Source: Candidatus Heimdallarchaeota archaeon (lineage in GTDB: Archaea; Asgardarchaeota; Heimdallarchaeia; Heimdallarchaeales; Heimdallarchaeaceae). From it: 64,000 bases of DNA. The notes below the pieces were generated by a model, which had not been told where the DNA came from, searched no databases, and worked only from the letters and a program-made list of their open reading frames with translations. Below are positions 16,982-25,004 of this stretch, piece after piece (positions within the stretch are counted from its first letter, which is position 1; every line of letters starts with the position of its first letter). A program made the position numbers and the translations under genes. The DNA is taken from contig JAHLWR010000014.1 in the NCBI GenBank assembly GCA_019057815.1, positions 1-64,000 on the forward strand. Reading direction: 5' to 3'.

Positions 16982-17317
16982 ATGAATAAGCTATTTATGA
17001 TTTTAAGTAGCGCAGATCTGGAAGTCCATAATGAGCTTAGTTTTAAATACGCTTATAATGCTAAAAAGCAAGGATGGATGGATGAAGTCAGAGTTATACT
17101 CTGGGGACCAACAGAAAAGATCGCAGCAAACAATCAAGAATTTCAAGAGCAGGTAAAATTGTTGCTTGATGCAGATATTGAGGTTATTACTTGCAAAGCC
17201 TGTAGTGACAACTATGGTGTCAGCGATATATTAGAAAAAATAGGAATAAGTGTCCTTTACGTAGGAACACTAATTACTCAAATGTTGAAAGAAGATTGGA
17301 AGCAGTTAACATTCTAA
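16982..17317 (+). CDS. DsrE/DsrF-like sulfur-relay family protein
   Basis: The open frame can be extended to a TTG at 16937, but those 15 codons encode a meaningless hydrophobic run. The ATG at 16982 (MNKLFMILSSADLEV) starts where DsrE-fold proteins begin and gives 111 aa. Other features are MDEVRVILWGPTEKIAANN and EVITCKACSDNYGVSDIL, with the cysteine pair where the catalytic Cys of DsrE proteins lies, and a final GISVLYVGTLITQML. It may handle persulfide sulfur. No partner dsr or tus genes are adjacent. Confidence 0.75.
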   Translation: MNKLFMILSSADLEVHNELSFKYAYNAKKQGWMDEVRVILWGPTEKIAANNQEFQEQVKLLLDADIEVITCKACSDNYGVSDILEKIGISVLYVGTLITQMLKEDWKQLTF

Positions 17318-17335
17318 CTACTTTACTTCCTTTAC

Positions 17336-17587
17336 TCAAATATAGATATCTGAGTCAGTTTCTTTCTTTTCTCCATAGAGATCTTCTATGTTTTCTTGTA
17401 ACAATATTGTCTCATCAAATAATTCATCCAATTCTATTCTTTTTTCAGGATTGCATACGGGACAATAAGCGTTACAATAAGCTCCAACTGTTCTTGCTTC
17501 TGCAAAGCTTTCATGGTTCGAGAAGTAAGGAAAGTCACAGTTCCATTTTTCACCACAATCAGAGCATGTGTGTTTGCAATGTACCAT
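17336..17587 (-). CDS. small zinc-ribbon-like protein
   Basis: An 83-aa protein with cysteines in HCKHTCSDCGEKWNC and AYCNAYCPVCNP, enough for one or two zinc sites, followed by an acidic helical tail (RIELDELFDETILLQENIED). Convergent with the DsrE gene, with 18 bp between the stops. It starts with ATG; an AT-rich element near 17630 (minus: CGTATTTATACTATT) is a plausible promoter. A 130-aa frame on the opposite strand is discarded because the zinc cysteines and codon use favour this strand. Function unknown. Confidence 0.65.
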   Translation of the reverse strand: MVHCKHTCSDCGEKWNCDFPYFSNHESFAEARTVGAYCNAYCPVCNPEKRIELDELFDETILLQENIEDLYGEKKETDSDIYI

Positions 17588-17768
17588 ATTCTCAACCTCA
17601 TTTTTTAAACATACAAGAGTATGTTAATAGTATAAATACGCGCTCATTTTATATAAGTATTTGTTTTACCAATTGTTTGATTGTTTGATTGTTTTTTCGA
17701 TTTGCTTAGAAATTAAGTCGGATGATTAACCAATAAATTGAAATTTAAGCTAGTATTACGGGTTTTAG

Positions 17769-18419
17769 ATGAAGTTTAGAGAAGAACTCAAATTATACGA
17801 ACAAAAAATGGGAAAAATACGTATAAAACCCAGTAAAGATTCTATCACTTTAATATCTAAACACCCTCTCTTAATACATATATTACAATATACCTATATT
17901 ACAGTGATTGACATCTACAAATTCATCTTACAAGGGACTTGTGGCTGGTCTCATCTGATTACAGAAAAAAGAAACTTACATGATATTAAGAAATATCTCA
18001 CTTCTGAGTTTAGTCAACAAGCAAAACCTAGAGATGAAGAGAAACTTTTCGATCTTTTGAATCGAAGTACAGAAATTGGGAGGTTAAACCTCAGAGTGTG
18101 GAAACTTAGAGTTAACGATAAAACCGATGAAATATGGAATATGATGGAAAATGTTCAACAATCAGCTGTTTGCTCCTTGGAGTTGTTTAAAAAGAGATTT
18201 GAAGAATTTGGAAATTTTGTAAATTCGAAATACATTATTATCAAAGAAGAAGAAGATATAGTTCAATATGAGAGTTGGTTTAAATTTATTATCCGTTTAG
18301 TATCTAATGCTAAAAGCTGTTTGAACCTCCCCCTAGTATCTCATTCTGAATGTTTCAGATCAACTTACAATCCGTCATATCGATTAGTCTTTCAGAAAGA
18401 TATAGAGAAATATTTGTAA
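17769..18419 (+). CDS. hypothetical protein, 216 aa
   Basis: I recognise no family. The protein is soluble and mostly helical, with a basic N-terminus (KFREELKLYEQKMGKIRIKP), a hydrophobic stretch around residues 35-55 (LLIHILQYTYITVIDIYKFI) that could be an amphipathic or buried helix, and a helical middle (RLNLRVWKLRVNDKTDEIWN). It begins with ATG, without an obvious SD motif. It is monocistronic between the convergent zinc-protein and PepD regions. Codon use matches its neighbours, so it is probably real. Confidence 0.6.
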   Translation: MKFREELKLYEQKMGKIRIKPSKDSITLISKHPLLIHILQYTYITVIDIYKFILQGTCGWSHLITEKRNLHDIKKYLTSEFSQQAKPRDEEKLFDLLNRSTEIGRLNLRVWKLRVNDKTDEIWNMMENVQQSAVCSLELFKKRFEEFGNFVNSKYIIIKEEEDIVQYESWFKFIIRLVSNAKSCLNLPLVSHSECFRSTYNPSYRLVFQKDIEKYL

Positions 18420-18494
18420 CGAATATGAGTAACTTTTCTTTTCTTGTAAGAACCTGAACTACCCCTATCTAAAGGATTAGGACTTCTACTATGC

Positions 18495-19973
18495 TCAAAT
18501 TAAATCTTTCATGTTATTGACGATTAATTTTACGATTTCCCATATAGTATTAACAGATTCAATATCTACAGACTCATCAGGACTATGAACGTTCTTAATT
18601 GTTGGACCGATTGATGAGACTTGTAACTCTGAATCTAATCCCATGAACAACCCACACTCTAGGCCTGCATGTATCGCTCTTAGTTTTATTTCTTTTCCAT
18701 ATACTTCTTCATATTTTTCCTTTACAAGCTTCAAAAAACTTGAATCAAGGTTAGGCTTCCACCCAGGATAAGCTTTACTTAATTCAACTGATCCTCCTAA
18801 TCCTTCACCTATTATTTTGATTTCATCTCTAGCTTGTTGAAGTTCTTCATCAACAGAGCTTCTAGTACTTACAGAAATTTCAACAAAATTTTCAGTTGTT
18901 CTCACTTTTGCTAAATTGTTTGAAGTCTGCACCAAACCTTCAATTTCTTGACTATTACTGATGGTACCATGGTAGATGTCAACTATAGCTGAAACTATTG
19001 CTTCTGAATCACTAGCAGAAAATGCTTTATTTTCCTTTACTTCAGTTAAAATAATCTTAGCATTGGGTTCCATTTCTTTCATTTGAAACTTAACGTATCT
19101 TACCCAGCTCTTCAAGTGCCTTTTAACATCTTTATAATACACTTCAGGAACTAGAAATATACATTCAAATTCTCTGGGTATTGCATTGTGCACTGATCCT
19201 CCTTTTATAGAGTTAATAAAAATAAATAAATCTGCAAATGTATCCAAATCAATTCGGAGGTTATTAAGTGCGTCAATTCCGATTTTTATTGCACTAAGTC
19301 GAGTTTTATTAATATCTATTCCAGAATGTCCTCCTTTCAACCCATTGATTTTAATCATAAAGGCTTTTGATTTTTCCTTAATCTCACCCTTCACAGGAAT
19401 TTTCAGTTCAACATCTCCTCCTCCAGCGCTTCCTATTGTAATCTCACCTAAAATCTCACTATCTAAATTAAGAAGATATTTTCCTGTGAAAAAACCTTTT
19501 TTAATATTAAAAGCACCAGTCATACCAGTTTCTTCATCTACTGTAATTAATACTTCTAATGGACCATGTTGAATTTCTTCAGACTTTAATAATGCCATTG
19601 CTATAGCTAAACCAACACCATTGTCAGCACCTAAACTTGTACCTTTAGCAGAAACTATTATACCATCAGTCTCAACTTCTAAAGGATCATTCTCAAAATC
19701 TATATCATAATCAGCTTCTTTTTGACATACCATATCCATATGTCCTTGAATTATTAAAGTGGGAAAAGTATCATAGTTTTTTGATGGATCTTTCGAGAGC
19801 AAAAGATTTCCAACATCATCCTCCTTACATTTAATATTGTTTTCCTTAGCCCATTTTTTAATCCATTTACCTATTTTTCCTTCTTTCTTTGAAGGTCTAG
19901 GAATTTGTGTCATTTCTTCAAAAAGCGTCCACACTTCCTTAGGTTCTAAATTAGATAAAATACCTTTTGACAT
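18495..19973 (-). CDS. pepD: aminoacyl-histidine dipeptidase-like M20C peptidase
   Basis: The frame can start at a TTG (19991), but the ATG at 19973 (MSKGILSNLEPKEVW) fits the family start and gives 492 aa. Metal and catalytic motifs in order are IQGHMDMVCQK (His, catalytic Asp), SLGADNGVGLAIAM (bridging Asp), VTVDEETGMTGAF (catalytic Glu and metal Glu), HAGLECGLF and the final NVHSPDESVDI (metal His). Between them lies the lid domain beginning LKGGHSGIDINKTRLSA. It should cleave Xaa-His and other dipeptides in the cytosol. The 8-bp inverted repeat at 20001-20021 lies in its promoter region or ends the upstream DegV transcript. Confidence 0.9.
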   Translation of the reverse strand: MSKGILSNLEPKEVWTLFEEMTQIPRPSKKEGKIGKWIKKWAKENNIKCKEDDVGNLLLSKDPSKNYDTFPTLIIQGHMDMVCQKEADYDIDFENDPLEVETDGIIVSAKGTSLGADNGVGLAIAMALLKSEEIQHGPLEVLITVDEETGMTGAFNIKKGFFTGKYLLNLDSEILGEITIGSAGGGDVELKIPVKGEIKEKSKAFMIKINGLKGGHSGIDINKTRLSAIKIGIDALNNLRIDLDTFADLFIFINSIKGGSVHNAIPREFECIFLVPEVYYKDVKRHLKSWVRYVKFQMKEMEPNAKIILTEVKENKAFSASDSEAIVSAIVDIYHGTISNSQEIEGLVQTSNNLAKVRTTENFVEISVSTRSSVDEELQQARDEIKIIGEGLGGSVELSKAYPGWKPNLDSSFLKLVKEKYEEVYGKEIKLRAIHAGLECGLFMGLDSELQVSSIGPTIKNVHSPDESVDIESVNTIWEIVKLIVNNMKDLI

Positions 19974-20000
19974 TTTAACATCTGAATACAAATAAAGAAA

Positions 20001-20021
20001 CAGTAACTAAAAAAGTTACTG
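20001..20021 (-). promoter_or_regulatory. inverted repeat between DegV and PepD genes: operator or terminator
   Basis: Perfect arms CAGTAACT and AGTTACTG surround AAAAA. The repeat lies 19 bp after the DegV stop and 28 bp before the PepD ATG. A T-rich stretch follows in the transcribed direction, so it could be an intrinsic terminator; it also overlaps where the PepD promoter would be. Confidence 0.4.
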
Positions 20022-20039
20022 AATAAATAAACCTTCTAA

Positions 20040-20906
20040 CTATTCATCAATTACAGGACAAACAGTAGCCATAACTGCCCCCTTGCCTACAGAATGGGCT
20101 ATTACAGGAGGTAAGTGAAGATATTGAGTAGAATTAATATTCAATAGATCTTTAATTTCTCTCTCAAGCTTTCTTTTTAAAACAGGTGCAAGTGCATCAG
20201 AAATGAAAAGATTATATTGTGTATTTGGATTTGTCTTATTTTGGATAGCTGTTTTAATTTTCTTTATTGCGCTTTTAAAACCTGTTCCTCCTCCTATACC
20301 TACAACACCTTCATCTAAGTTTATCTCAAATACTGGTTTTAGGCTGAGAGCAGATGCTATCATAGAAATTGCTACTCCTTTTTTTACTTTTCCAGTTCTG
20401 AATAATGAATTGAAATTAATCGAACATCCAGCGGTATACACCTCTTTTTTTAACTGTTCTAGAATAGCTATGATTTCTTCCACAGATTTTCCTTTATTAA
20501 GCATTTGAGATGCATTGTAAACAAGAGCACCTTCAGATGGTCCCATCAAACCAGATTGAAAAAAGGTCATTCTTATTTTGTTTTTAACGCGCTTAGCAGC
20601 TATTTTAGCTACATTAAATTGACTAGAAACGTTGGGACTCAATCCGATATAAAAAATTTCATCATATCCATCTTCAATAGCTTTTTCATAAATATCTAAA
20701 GCATTTTGGGGACTAGCCATGCTTGTTGTTGGGTAAGGATCCAGAAATTGTAATGATACAGTAAATTTTTCTCTATTCAAATCGCTCAATTCTTTGTATT
20801 CCTTATCGTCCATCAATATAACTGATTCAAGGCAATCAATATTTTCTTTTTTTAGATATTTTGCAGGCAAACAACTAGTAGAATCGGTCACTAACTTAAC
20901 TTTCAT
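20040..20906 (-). CDS. DegV-family fatty-acid-binding protein
   Basis: A 288-aa protein and the second DegV of the window. Signature segments are KVKLVTDSTSCLP, then SMASPQNALDIYEKA, IFYIGLSPNVSSQFNVAK and FFQSGLMGPSEGALVYNA. The C-terminal part carries GIGGGTGFKSAIKKI and PPVIAHSVGKGAVMATVCPV, where family members show AHs.GPG...v.. . It likely binds a long-chain fatty acid or similar lipid. It differs clearly from the other copy, so the two probably bind different lipids rather than being a recent duplication. The TATA-like TTTAAATAC near 20936-20944 fits a near-leaderless start. Confidence 0.87.
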   Translation of the reverse strand: MKVKLVTDSTSCLPAKYLKKENIDCLESVILMDDKEYKELSDLNREKFTVSLQFLDPYPTTSMASPQNALDIYEKAIEDGYDEIFYIGLSPNVSSQFNVAKIAAKRVKNKIRMTFFQSGLMGPSEGALVYNASQMLNKGKSVEEIIAILEQLKKEVYTAGCSINFNSLFRTGKVKKGVAISMIASALSLKPVFEINLDEGVVGIGGGTGFKSAIKKIKTAIQNKTNPNTQYNLFISDALAPVLKRKLEREIKDLLNINSTQYLHLPPVIAHSVGKGAVMATVCPVIDE

Positions 20907-21003
20907 ATGATATCAATATATAATACTTCAAGCTTGTATTTAAAATATTACTTATGAACTAAAAATGTTCAGATATACCGATAAAATTATTATTGGAATA
21001 GAT

Positions 21004-22071
21004 TTATTTAGATACAATAAGCCTTGAAAGCTCTTTAGGGGAGATACCGGGTATATCCATCTTGTTATCATCAAAAAATTGTGTAATGAAAACTTCTATC
21101 TTCTCTTCATTAAGATTTTGTCCTATTAAATCTTGTTCTAAATTTCTTAATAGAAATGGATTATTCAAAGAAAAATCACCAGATACAACTATATCACGAA
21201 TCTTGTTTCCTTCTGAATGAATAAATAATTGCACTAAACCTCCTAAAAACTTTTTCTCTTTAAATGTGTAAAATGTACTTCCCTTAATTTTATGTCTTAT
21301 CTGTGCTGTCTTACTTCCTTGAACGTATTGTTGCCACTCTTCTGTTTTGTACATTTCCTCTATTTCAGCTATTTTCTCTTTCTCAATTTTAGTTAGTTTT
21401 CCCTTTATAAGTTTAATATTGAGTTTTTCTTGGAAGTTCTTAATAAATTCGATTATTATCTCTTCTTTTGTTGGTTGAGAGTTTAAGAAGAACTGAAAGC
21501 TTCCCATTCTTTCCTCTAAGGTTTTAGCTATTTTATCTCTAAATTTTTCTTGTGGAACTTTTAGTATTTGAGCCATCTCTTTTGAAGGAAAATTAAGTAT
21601 AAAATTACCTACTAATACTCTTGATTTATTTATTGTAACAGCTCCATTCCCACTTATTTTCTTCCCCAAGGCTATGATATCATTGATAGGGGAATATTCT
21701 GCCGGAATTTTAAAATGTCTATAAGTTTTTACAACAGGCGAAAGAAAATTTTCATAAAAATTTCCCAAGGATTCTGGATAATCATCACTTCGGCAAATAA
21801 TATTATAGAAAATCTGATTTTGATCCAGATAAACAGATCCCCCTCCACACGCTCTACGAACAATTTCCAGATTCTTAGAGCACACATATTCTTTTTCAAC
21901 AGATAGGTCTACTATCTGGTGTAAACCCACACAAACTACAGGTGTATTTGGCCAAGAAATGATTAATGTGTTTGGTAAATATTGCTCATTTTGAACAAGA
22001 GCTAATGCATGCCAGATAGATTGAGTTCGTATTCCTGGAAGTCCTTTTAAATCTAACAATCTCCAATCCAC
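21004..22071 (-). CDS. lplA: lipoate-protein ligase A with C-terminal accessory domain
   Basis: A 355-aa protein starting with GTG. The catalytic domain (about 1-240) has the lipoate signatures VVCVGLHQIVD, EIVRRACGGGSVYLDQNQIFY and the active-site lysine region ALGKKISGNGAV. A C-terminal domain (about 245-355; KTAQIRHKIKGSTFYTFKEK, then RDIVVSGDFSL) corresponds to the LplA accessory domain. In many archaea that domain is a separate protein (LplB/LplC-type), so this gene is the fused form. It attaches lipoate to E2 or GcvH proteins; no lipoylated partner is in the window. It could alternatively be an octanoyltransferase. Confidence 0.85.
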   Translation of the reverse strand: MDWRLLDLKGLPGIRTQSIWHALALVQNEQYLPNTLIISWPNTPVVCVGLHQIVDLSVEKEYVCSKNLEIVRRACGGGSVYLDQNQIFYNIICRSDDYPESLGNFYENFLSPVVKTYRHFKIPAEYSPINDIIALGKKISGNGAVTINKSRVLVGNFILNFPSKEMAQILKVPQEKFRDKIAKTLEERMGSFQFFLNSQPTKEEIIIEFIKNFQEKLNIKLIKGKLTKIEKEKIAEIEEMYKTEEWQQYVQGSKTAQIRHKIKGSTFYTFKEKKFLGGLVQLFIHSEGNKIRDIVVSGDFSLNNPFLLRNLEQDLIGQNLNEEKIEVFITQFFDDNKMDIPGISPKELSRLIVSK

Positions 22072-22108
22072 TTGCTTTACCGCCTTCTTAGAGATTAGAT
22101 AAAGAATA

Positions 22109-22801
22109 TTACTCTATCGTCGTCCATCCAGTTTCATCTGAGATGAAGAATAATATAGTTCCATCATCTTCAAGTAGTATTAGTCTATGGAAACTTGTTG
22201 ATTGTTGAACGCCTTCTATCTCGATATCTGCAAAGTAGTTGAGTGTAATTATGTATTTCATATTGAGATATGTACTTACAACATCAGATATAGTTTCATT
22301 CACATCTAGATATCCTAGTTCAGTATAATGAAAAGCATAGTGCTCATCCATAGCCAAATGTACAATAAAAGTGCCATTGTTTTGATATCCAAATAAACCA
22401 TTGTATGTATTCATGATTATTTCAGTGGATTGAACAACTAAGCTAATATTCATTTCCAAGCTAAACACATGAACCATATCGCTTAATCCTCCATATTCCT
22501 TAGTATCTACATCTTTCATGAATTCATTTTCTTCGTAGATCAACTGTGATATATTACTTATCAGAGACAATAGTTCAGTGCTTTCTAAAGAATCAAAATA
22601 AGAGGAATTTCCATTAATTTTTGAAGTTTCATTTAGATAGGTTAAGCTTGCAGTATCACCAGGAACAGTATTAATAGAAATTACACTTTGAAACTCACTA
22701 GGTGTAGGAGGAGCTGTTGTAACTGAAATTAGGATAATAGGTAGTCCTAATAAACAAAAACCTAGAATGACAACAAAAAGATTGAACCCAGAATTTGCCA
22801 T
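22109..22801 (-). CDS. hypothetical exported protein with N-terminal membrane anchor
   Basis: A 230-aa protein. Residues 5-28 form one hydrophobic helix (FNLFVVILGFCLLGLPIILI), and the rest is a polar outside domain. Its segments (IIMNTYNGLFGYQNNGTFIV, then DIEIEGVQQSTSFHRLILL) suggest a beta-rich fold. No family is recognised. The stop lies 38 bp upstream of the lipoate ligase start on the same strand. Confidence 0.6.
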   Translation of the reverse strand: MANSGFNLFVVILGFCLLGLPIILISVTTAPPTPSEFQSVISINTVPGDTASLTYLNETSKINGNSSYFDSLESTELLSLISNISQLIYEENEFMKDVDTKEYGGLSDMVHVFSLEMNISLVVQSTEIIMNTYNGLFGYQNNGTFIVHLAMDEHYAFHYTELGYLDVNETISDVVSTYLNMKYIITLNYFADIEIEGVQQSTSFHRLILLEDDGTILFFISDETGWTTIE

Positions 22802-22987
22802 ATTACTAAGAAGGTTTTCCTCTTATAAAAAATTATTCATTTCCAAAATCTAACCTAGGTATTTGAAAGGATGAATTGGCTGATTACTAAATGACAATCC
22901 CAGATTCTGATGTTGGGATTTTCAAATTTCCTAGATAATTAGATAATAAACAAAACAAGAAAGAGAAAAAGAAAAGAAAAGAAAGAA

Positions 22988-24262
22988 CTATTTCTTGTTC
23001 TTCTTGATAAAGATATAACTTGGTAAAACTATTATGAAAACACCAATAGTGGCAACAAATAAGATGAACCCTAAATTAGTAAATAAATTCATTTCTCCCA
23101 AATATTTGGTTGTCCATTGTTCACCATCATCTGAGAAGAAGAAACCAATATCAGGATATCCGCCACCCTTTGAACTATGACCTCTCTCATAGACAACTAC
23201 TAGATTATCTTTATATGTTGTCAATAAGGATTTTTTTTCATAAAAACCGTCATGATATGTTTTTCCTAAAAAGTATTCTATCATTGTAGATTCTCTTCCA
23301 ACATCCTCTATCCACACTCCCCAAAGATGTAACTCGAAAAGCTGCACTTGTTCTATAAATGTTGAATGTTTATCTTGACCAACAATGTAGAAACCATCAT
23401 TCCAAAATACAATTGTCGGATTAAGAATGTCTGTATCTCCAATTGGTGGCTCTATGGTAGTTGCTGTAGCCAAGTTTACTCCATCTTCTAACAAATACGT
23501 AAATCTAACGTACCCCCTGTTAATGTCTGTATAAACTACATATATTCTACCTTCGTGTTCGTAAAGATCGAAATCCTGTCCCATATAGTATGCATCTTCT
23601 CTGGTGTATTTATCCGCATCTAGTTGTTCATCAGCCATTTTGAAAGGTAAACCTGTTGGATCAAATGAGACGATAGTAGAGTTTCTTTGTATTCCATCTC
23701 TAAAAGTATATACAAATGTGATGTTTCCTTTAAATGCTATAGAATCAAAACAGTAGAACGAAGTATAAGATATATCTGAAGTGAGTAAGCAAGTATAATC
23801 CAAAGTACCAAGTTCTGTTTCAGTTGAAAATTTTTGCCATGAAATACCATTATTTTCAGTGAATGTTGCAAAAATAACAAGTTTGTTTGAGGTTAGATTA
23901 CGTGCTGCTACAATTAAGTAGGTAAATGAATTAAGTGTTACTAGTGACATATTCATAACAAAATATTTATGATCAGCAATTTCGTACTCTAGTTTGGAGA
24001 TTATGACATCATCTTCTTCATATTCAGTCCTAAATTCAGTAGGAGTCTTATAAATGAGTCTAGAATAGATTTCACGATCCTTAATTATGTCTGTCTCCAT
24101 AATATCCTTTTTGTAAACTAGTAAGTATTCTTGGTTGGTTCCCTCTGTGAATGCATATCCATAATATCCATAAATCTTCAAAGCTTGAACTCCAGAAGGG
24201 ATGGAAGACAGAACTAACATAGAAATTATCATAATTAAAGGTAACTTTTTTAAGGTTTTCAT
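22988..24262 (-). CDS. exported sialidase/BNR-like beta-propeller protein, membrane anchored
   Basis: A 424-aa protein with a signal peptide (LPLIMIISMLVLSSIPSGVQA), a long beta-rich body, and a C-terminal membrane helix with a basic tail (FILFVATIGVFIIVLPSYIFIKKNKK). Two segments resemble Asp-box/BNR repeats (TENNGISWQKFS and SDDGEQWTTKYL), and there are phrases typical of propellers (HEGRIYVVYTDINRGYVRF). It is probably displayed on the outside and binds or cleaves a glycan or protein, but catalytic residues cannot be assigned. A TATA-like TTTATAAATA at about 24307-24316 precedes it. Confidence 0.6.
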   Translation of the reverse strand: MKTLKKLPLIMIISMLVLSSIPSGVQALKIYGYYGYAFTEGTNQEYLLVYKKDIMETDIIKDREIYSRLIYKTPTEFRTEYEEDDVIISKLEYEIADHKYFVMNMSLVTLNSFTYLIVAARNLTSNKLVIFATFTENNGISWQKFSTETELGTLDYTCLLTSDISYTSFYCFDSIAFKGNITFVYTFRDGIQRNSTIVSFDPTGLPFKMADEQLDADKYTREDAYYMGQDFDLYEHEGRIYVVYTDINRGYVRFTYLLEDGVNLATATTIEPPIGDTDILNPTIVFWNDGFYIVGQDKHSTFIEQVQLFELHLWGVWIEDVGRESTMIEYFLGKTYHDGFYEKKSLLTTYKDNLVVVYERGHSSKGGGYPDIGFFFSDDGEQWTTKYLGEMNLFTNLGFILFVATIGVFIIVLPSYIFIKKNKK

Positions 24263-24370
24263 GAGGTCTCTCCAGAACTTTTTCTTTTTGTTATCTTATA
24301 TTGAACTATTTATAAATTTTACCGGTTGAATCAACAAATTTATTCTGGTATTTATTAACAATTTGTAAAA

Positions 24371-24979
24371 TCAGTAACTTGAACCTTTTGCAAACTTGAC
24401 TTCGAACTGACTTAAGCACGTATTGCAGCAGAAATATCTTTTTCTAGGACCTATTACTTTACTAAAGATGTCCCCTGAAAATTCTCTTTTGCAGTAATCA
24501 CAAATAAGCTTTATTGAATTACTGTGACCAACTTGAACTAGCGAGTAATCTGGCATATATTCATCTTGAATATCGAGAATTTCAAAATCATCAATCTGTT
24601 CAGCTTTTTGAACTCTTTTTACAAAAATAGATTTCTCTTTCTCGACTAAGAAATGGGTTATAAGAACTAATTCATATGAACCAGTTACTTGAAATATCTT
24701 CTTTATAGCTGGATCTCCCCTAAATTGTTCAATTAAACTCTCTGCAGACTTTTTAGGGCATTTAACCAATATTATATTAGGTGTTCCATCACTGATTTTC
24801 TTATAATCAATTTTTAAAGTAAATTTTTTTATTATCCCTGTTGTTTTTAGTTTCTCAATTCTACTAATGACAGCAGGAACTGAAAGTTTAAGTTTTTTAG
24901 CTAAATCTGAGTATGATGTTCTTCCATCTTTCAAAAGTTCATCAAGAATAATCAAATCTTTCTTGTCAATTGGATGCAC
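24371..24979 (-). CDS. Lrp-type regulator with TRASH metal-sensing domain (copper regulator)
   Basis: A 202-aa protein starting with GTG. Residues 5-55 are the AsnC/Lrp winged helix (DKKDLIILDELLKDGRTSYS), the middle is the RAM-type effector fold (VTGSYELVLITHFL), and residues 155-195 are a TRASH domain with C160, C163, C184/C185 and C188 (CDYC and FCCNTCLSQF). Lrp-TRASH proteins regulate copper efflux genes in archaea. The gene directly follows the copper ATPase (25 bp gap), supporting copper sensing. A possible TATA sits at the 3' end of the ATPase gene. The specific metal is inferred from context. Confidence 0.88.
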   Translation of the reverse strand: MHPIDKKDLIILDELLKDGRTSYSDLAKKLKLSVPAVISRIEKLKTTGIIKKFTLKIDYKKISDGTPNIILVKCPKKSAESLIEQFRGDPAIKKIFQVTGSYELVLITHFLVEKEKSIFVKRVQKAEQIDDFEILDIQDEYMPDYSLVQVGHSNSIKLICDYCKREFSGDIFSKVIGPRKRYFCCNTCLSQFEVKFAKGSSY

Positions 24980-25004
24980 ATTAATAATAACATACTTGTG
25001 TTAT

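Noticed and set aside
17296-17688. 130-aa plus-strand frame
   Set aside because: It lies antisense to the 83-aa zinc protein, whose CxxC motifs are meaningful; this frame has no recognisable pattern.
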